Origin: Hypomyces perniciosus
Taxonomy: Eukaryota; Ascomycota; Sordariomycetes; Hypocreales; Hypocreaceae
Direction: 5' to 3'
Assembly: GCA_008477525.1 (NCBI GenBank)
Contig: SPDT01000006.1
Location: 1,577,501-1,641,500 of the forward strand
Length of the DNA stretch: 64,000 nt
Numbering within the stretch: the first letter of the stretch is position 1; every line of letters starts with the position of its first letter. Shown piece by piece: positions 59,100-64,000 of this stretch. The notes beneath the pieces are model-generated. The model had not been told where the DNA came from. It saw nothing but the letters and a program-made list of their open reading frames with translations, and did not search any database. A program made the position numbers and the translations under genes.

Positions 59100-62000
59100 A
59101 TGCTGATCGATCACTCAATGCGAGCCAGTCTCCAGGTGGCTCCTCTGGAACTCACCAAGCCCCACGCCGAAGTTGATAGCAATGGGTCGTACGATCAACA
59201 TGAAAGTTCTGGACCGAGTGCGAATTCAAACGCTGTATATCTGCAATCACAAATGACACCACCAGACACGCCTAATAGCTCGCAGGAAGACCTTTTGCCC
59301 GAGTCGGAGCAGTTTATTGCGCCGGCCTTTCATAACTTCCTGCGAGCCTTCTATCCCTTCCACCCCACCTATGCCATGACCGATTCGAGCGTTACGTTAC
59401 CGTTGGACGAGGGGGATGTTGTGTTGGTGCACTCTATTCATACGAATGGATGGGCAGACGGAACACTGTTGGCATCCGGAGCAAGGGGTTGGTTGCCAAC
59501 CAACTATTGCGAGGCATACGAACCAGAAGAAATGTGCAGCCTCCTCAAGTCGCTACTCAATTTCTGGGATTTATTACGAAGCACATCGGTGGATGACAGG
59601 GAAATCTTCCAGAACCAGGAGTTCATGAAGGGTATTATTGGTGGAGTGCGCTATCTCCTGGTACGTCTCAATATTGCCCACTGTATTTGACAGGAATCAA
59701 CTGACCTGCTTGCTCAGGACCGTACACATTGTCTGAAGCGGGAGTCAATTGTGTTTCAGCGAAGCGAACCCCTACGGAAATGTCGGAAGGCACTTCTATC
59801 AGATCTATCTTTGTTGGTGAAGATGGCAAAGCGCCTGCAAGAAATTCAGGGAGGGCCTCTACGATCATCCGAGGATGTCAATGATATTGTTGACCATATG
59901 ATCTTGAGGGCGTTCAAGATTGTTACTAAAGGCGTGAGGTTCTTAGATGTCGTTGATGATGATAGGCGGGCTCGTGCCCCTGCCGCCGTGACTGTCATGT
60001 CCACTGTTATGGAGGAATCATACATCCCGCCAACTCCGCCAGCAGATCGAGCAATTTTTGACGAACGGAGCCATGGAGTTACCGATGATGGTGTGTCAAG
60101 GACCACGGCTGATTCCACACCCACGAACACAACGCGAGTGGAAGCAGGTGAATCGAGACAATCATATCAAGGTCCTTGGAGCAGGCGATTGTCGTCTCTG
60201 AACTCACATACCGGCACCAACTCTCAAAGACAATCCCAAAGCAGCTTCACGCATGGAAATCGCGGATCTGCAAATATGGCACACCGACTGTCCATCGCTG
60301 GCCCGTCACCGTTATCTCAGCCAGATCGTCTCGTATCTGTACGGCTCGACAAAAGCTTCAATAAGCTTATCTCACATCTTGGGTATTTTGTAGGACGCCT
60401 GAATCAGTCACAGTCGCGCCATGATATTTCAACGGCCATTAAGCAATCTGCCACATCTGGGGGAGAACTCCTGGCTATCATCGACGCAGTTTGCCAAAAT
60501 ACAAGTCCCATCCCCGTCGCATTGAACCGATCTAGGGAGGCTCTGTTAGAACGCATCCATACGCTAGTCCTCTCAGCTCAAGACACCTTGGCCAACACTG
60601 AGATGGAAGGAGTAGATATGGTTATGCTGTCGGATACCAGTATTCTGCATATGTCGGTTATGGACTATGTTAAGGCGGCTGGAGAGGGCTTGAATAGGGC
60701 TAAGGCCGCGATCGAAAAGATTGGAGATTTCGAGCTTGAGTCAGGAGAGAATGCCTTGCAAATAGACCTTGGTATCTTGGATATCGAGGCAGACAGGTCG
60801 AGAAGACCATCCGTTGCCGATGCGTCAGAAATCATGAGTGTTGCAGGATCTGCTCAGGCTTATGACTCAATCAACTCTTCGCATCGAAGGCCTAGTGCAG
60901 CGGCTCTTGATAAACCGCTCCCCCGAGTCCCTGATGCAAGCGAATCTATCGAGGAGTCTAATGACCTAATGCAGTCTCCTCATGTCTCACGACCTGCTTC
61001 TGTGCACGAGGATGTTGTGTCCAGCATGGCATCTTCTGTGGCCTCAATCCGCCCAACCCTTCCTGAATTACCAAAGCTTACTACCACTCTTCTGCCATTG
61101 GATCACCAGAATCCAGCCGACGGTTCTGGCCACGAAAATGATTTCCAATCACGCTTTGACAGCATAGCTGGCTCTAGTGCTGGAAGTATTACTACCTACC
61201 TGAGCCGAGACTCAGAGGCAAGCATTATCTCGCAGAGTTCAACACGGGCAACAACGCCTGATCACACTCTGGTTCCCCGAAACCAGCCATCTATATCTGA
61301 ATTGAGTGCTACTGGCAGTTCTACACATACGGAAGAGTGCGACGATGTCGAGTCGAAGCTACTCGAGAAGACGTACGCCCACGAACTGGTTTTCAACAAG
61401 GAAGGTCAGGTTACGGGTGGCTCTTTGCCTGCCTTGGTTGAACGTCTGACGACCCACGAGGCTACACCAGATGCAACTTTTGTCTCGACCTTTTACCTCA
61501 CCTTTAGACTCTTCTGCACGCCGATGACGCTGACGGAAGCCCTTATTGATCGATTTGAGTACGTAGGGGAGTCGCCCCAGACCTCGAGTCCAGTCCGTCT
61601 GAGAGTATATAATGCTTTCAAGGGCTGGCTCGAGTCCCATTGGCGAGACCAAACTGACCGTGATGCCCTTAACCTCATCATGCCCTTTGCAGAGACGCGT
61701 CTCAGCGCCGTTTTGCCTTCTGCCGGCTGCCGACTACTGGAGCTTGCACAGCGGGTTTCCGGCGACGGTGCTCTTGTGCCTCGACTTGTGTCATCTATAG
61801 GCAAGACAAACACTGCCATCGGTCAATATGTCCCAGCCGACATCCCACTCCCTTCTCCGCTCATTTCCAAAAGCCAGCAAAATGCGTTACAGGCTTTCAA
61901 GGCCGGTACTTCCTCGCCGACTATTCTTGATTTTGATCCATTGGAATTGGCACGCCAATTGACTATCAGACAAATGAACATCTTTTGTTCAATCCTACCC

Positions 62001-62816
62001 GAGGAGCTTCTTTCCTCACAGTGGATGAAGAAGGGAGGGATCGAAGCCCCAAATGTCAAGGCCATGTCTTCTCTTTCGACTGACCTGTCGAATCTTGTGG
62101 CAGAAACCATTCTTAACCATGGCGAGCTCAAGAAGCGTGCTGCTGTTATCAAGCAGTGGATCAAGATTGCACAGCAGTGTCTTGAGCTTCACAACTATGA
62201 TGGCCTTATGGCTATAATCTGCAGTCTCAACAGCAGTACCATCAGTCGTCTACGGAAGACGTGGGACGCCGTGTCTCTGAAGCGGAGGGAGATACTACGT
62301 AATCTACAGGAGATTGTGGAACCGTCACAGAACAACAAAGTTCTTCGTACTCGACTGCACGACCATGTACCACCATGTCTGCCCTTCCTCGGAATGTATC
62401 TTACGGATTTGACATTTGTTGACATTGGCAACCCGGCAACGAAGCAAATGTCGTTGGGTAGCGAGTCGGAGGAAGATGGTGCGTGCGGGTTGACGGTTGT
62501 CAATTTTGACAAGCATACTCGTACGGCCAAAATCATCGGCGAGCTCCAGCGATTTCAGATTCCTTATCGACTGATAGAGCTGCCCGACATGCAGGACTGG
62601 TTCTCGGCACAGATCCAGCGAATCCGCGAAGGAGATCAAGGAAACGTCCAGGTTACATACTACCGCAGAAGTCTCTTGCTCGAACCCCGCGAGACGACTG
62701 CCCGCCGTGAGGTTGAGACACCAACACCGACACCACCATCAACCGCAGTGTCCCGCGGAGATCTTTTCAGTTGGATGACGCGAGGCGGCCAAGGTCTGGC
62801 ACCAACATCTATATAA
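59100..62816 (+). CDS. Ras guanine nucleotide exchange factor, CDC25-like, with SH3 domain
   Basis: Activates Ras by promoting GDP release. Two exons, 59100-59660 and 59718-62816 (donor CTG/GTACGT, acceptor GCTCAG), give 1219 residues. An SH3 domain lies at about residues 80-142, recognised by LRAFYPFHPTY, LDEGDVVLVH, GWADGTL and RGWLPTNYCE. A long Ser/Pro/Thr-rich middle follows. The RasGEF N-terminal domain begins near residue 745 (VTGGSLPALVERLTTHEAT). The catalytic RasGEF domain spans about 920-1160, with FDPLELARQLTIRQMNIFCS, then IKQWIKIAQQCLELHNYDGL, MAIICSLNSSTISRLRKTW, and CLPFLGMYLTDLTFVDIGNP. Architecture and length fit fungal Cdc25/Ste6-type exchange factors upstream of the cAMP-PKA or MAPK pathway. 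The 5' leader is long, so an additional upstream exon is possible. Confidence 0.94.
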
Positions 62817-64000
62817 ATTCATCCTGATGCTTCTCCCTTGCTTTTTTTTCTTTTCAAGAGTTACGCCTGGAACGACTGGGTTGGAAATGATTTGAACCTA
62901 TACTTACCTCTGCGTACATATTCCTCATTGGTACCTACCTTCGACTCTGATACCCAAACCTTACTGTGTTTTATTTCTTTTTTGCTATTGGGAGACATTT
63001 CTCTCGAATTTGAACAGTACCAACGTCTGTTTTCGAATGACTGCATTTTTCATGAGCGAGAAACTGGCGTTCGTTTGTCTTTATTAGGCTATACCAGCAC
63101 AGCTGAGTGCAATCGGAAGCCCGTACACCCAACGAGAGTTTGGAGAAGTTAGTTATTTTAACCTCCAGTACCGGTGCAGGCTCAGCCCGGGAGAACATGA
63201 GAGCAGCTGATCTTGGTTTGATTTGCTTCGCTGCTAGGAAATTGGAGAGCTCGTCTTGGAGGATAGGGGTTGGGTATTGACTTGGTTTTTTTTACACGCT
63301 GAGCTTCTGCATTTCAGGCTACGAGAAGGAGTTTGTGATTTCTTTGCAAGACGAGTTCATAGGCGTTGAAAAGGATGAACCTGGAAGTGAATGCACTGTC
63401 TGGGATGGCACGAGACTTGGCTTATGGATGGATTGATGGGAAATCTTGAGCGGAACCTGACGCGCCAATTACACAAAAAGGGCGTTATGACAGGATGGCT
63501 GACTCGCAAATATAAAAAAATTTGTGTGTCAAGATAAATATGTACCAAGTGACGAACTGACCAGAACGGAAAGAAGACGTAGATTTCAATGAGAACGTAT
63601 GATTATCATTCGAACAAATAGCTTCGACGGGTAGATGTGAACGCTAATGCAAGCATAATTGCAGACAGGATCACGATGTGACGCACGAGGACATTCTAGT
63701 AGGTAGTAGTAGTATGCTCATACTCCGTAGATGGAACTGACCCGGATCCACGGAGGCGGAGATGGTGAGGCGGTGGACTGATACGGACGATGATGGACAC
63801 TAATACAAGGGAAGCTCGAATAGTACCCCCCCCCCCCCTCCGGGTGCCCCCTGGGGTTTGGGAAACCGGGCTCCGGCCGCAGTGGGTATCGGGAGAACGG
63901 AATCCAACGTGTGAAATCGAACGGCTATCATGTGTGGTAATGGACGGTTGCCTCTCGGCTCCGGTGAAACATGGCCATGTTGCTTCCCACGCACCCGTGG
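62817..64000. other. 3' flank of RasGEF gene to window end
   Basis: No gene supported. It contains a TACTCCGTA unit near 63721-63729, a run of 13 C (63826-63838) and GC-rich sequence at the end. A gene beginning beyond the window is possible. Confidence 0.5.
63826..63838. repeat. Homopolymer C run
   Basis: Thirteen consecutive C bases; a likely site of sequencing or assembly length error. Confidence 0.9.

Overview
The window is chromosomal DNA of a filamentous ascomycete, most likely a sordariomycete and probably of the order Hypocreales. This is inferred from short introns (about 50-65 nt) with GTAAGT/GTATGT donors and CTAAC/CTGAT-like branch sites, a tRNA-Leu(CAG) with an intron beside the anticodon, and protein families typical of such fungi: an INDA1-like amino-acid permease, a fused ADE5,7, an ARMH3/DUF1741 protein and a CDC25-type RasGEF. 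Genus cannot be fixed from sequence alone.

Layout. 0-9.6 kb: L-asparaginase (+), POT peptide transporter (+, 4 exons), intron-containing tRNA-Leu (-), DUF1992 mitochondrial-type protein (-) and an SVOP-like MFS transporter (-, 4 exons). 12.2-15.6 kb: a 1151-residue, largely disordered acidic/Ser-rich protein (-). 18-21.8 kb: a membrane-anchored SGNH/GDSL-like protein (+), a 407-bp MITE with perfect 56-bp inverted repeats and a 9-bp target duplication, and an App1-type phosphatidate phosphatase (-) with two unusual stop-free introns. 25-27 kb: amino-acid permease (-, 4 exons). 27-34 kb: a gene-poor stretch. 34.3-44.5 kb: a small protein with a Cys-rich octapeptide repeat tail (+), KGD4 (-), ADE5,7 (-), a decayed argininosuccinate lyase pseudogene (+), and a six-exon ARMH3-like gene (+). 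44.8-50.4 kb: a mobile-element graveyard with a broken P-loop ATPase/helicase-like gene, a second diverged fragment of it, two Ty3/gypsy integrase relics, a candidate LTR and a 19-bp tandem array. 50.4-59 kb: another gene-poor stretch. 59.1-62.8 kb: a RasGEF with an SH3 domain.

The intact genes look like independent housekeeping and nutrient-acquisition genes, not a cluster. Three touch nitrogen supply (asparaginase, peptide transporter, amino-acid permease), but they are not adjacent and no shared control is visible. Intergenic DNA is studded with short palindromes built on TACGGAGTA/TACTCCGTA and the variant TACTTCGTA, which I did not find in the exons.

The points most worth a second look are the two retained-looking introns of the App1-like gene (one with a GT-to-GA donor), the argininosuccinate lyase pseudogene, the Cys octapeptide repeat protein, the MULE-like MITE and the dispersed palindrome family.
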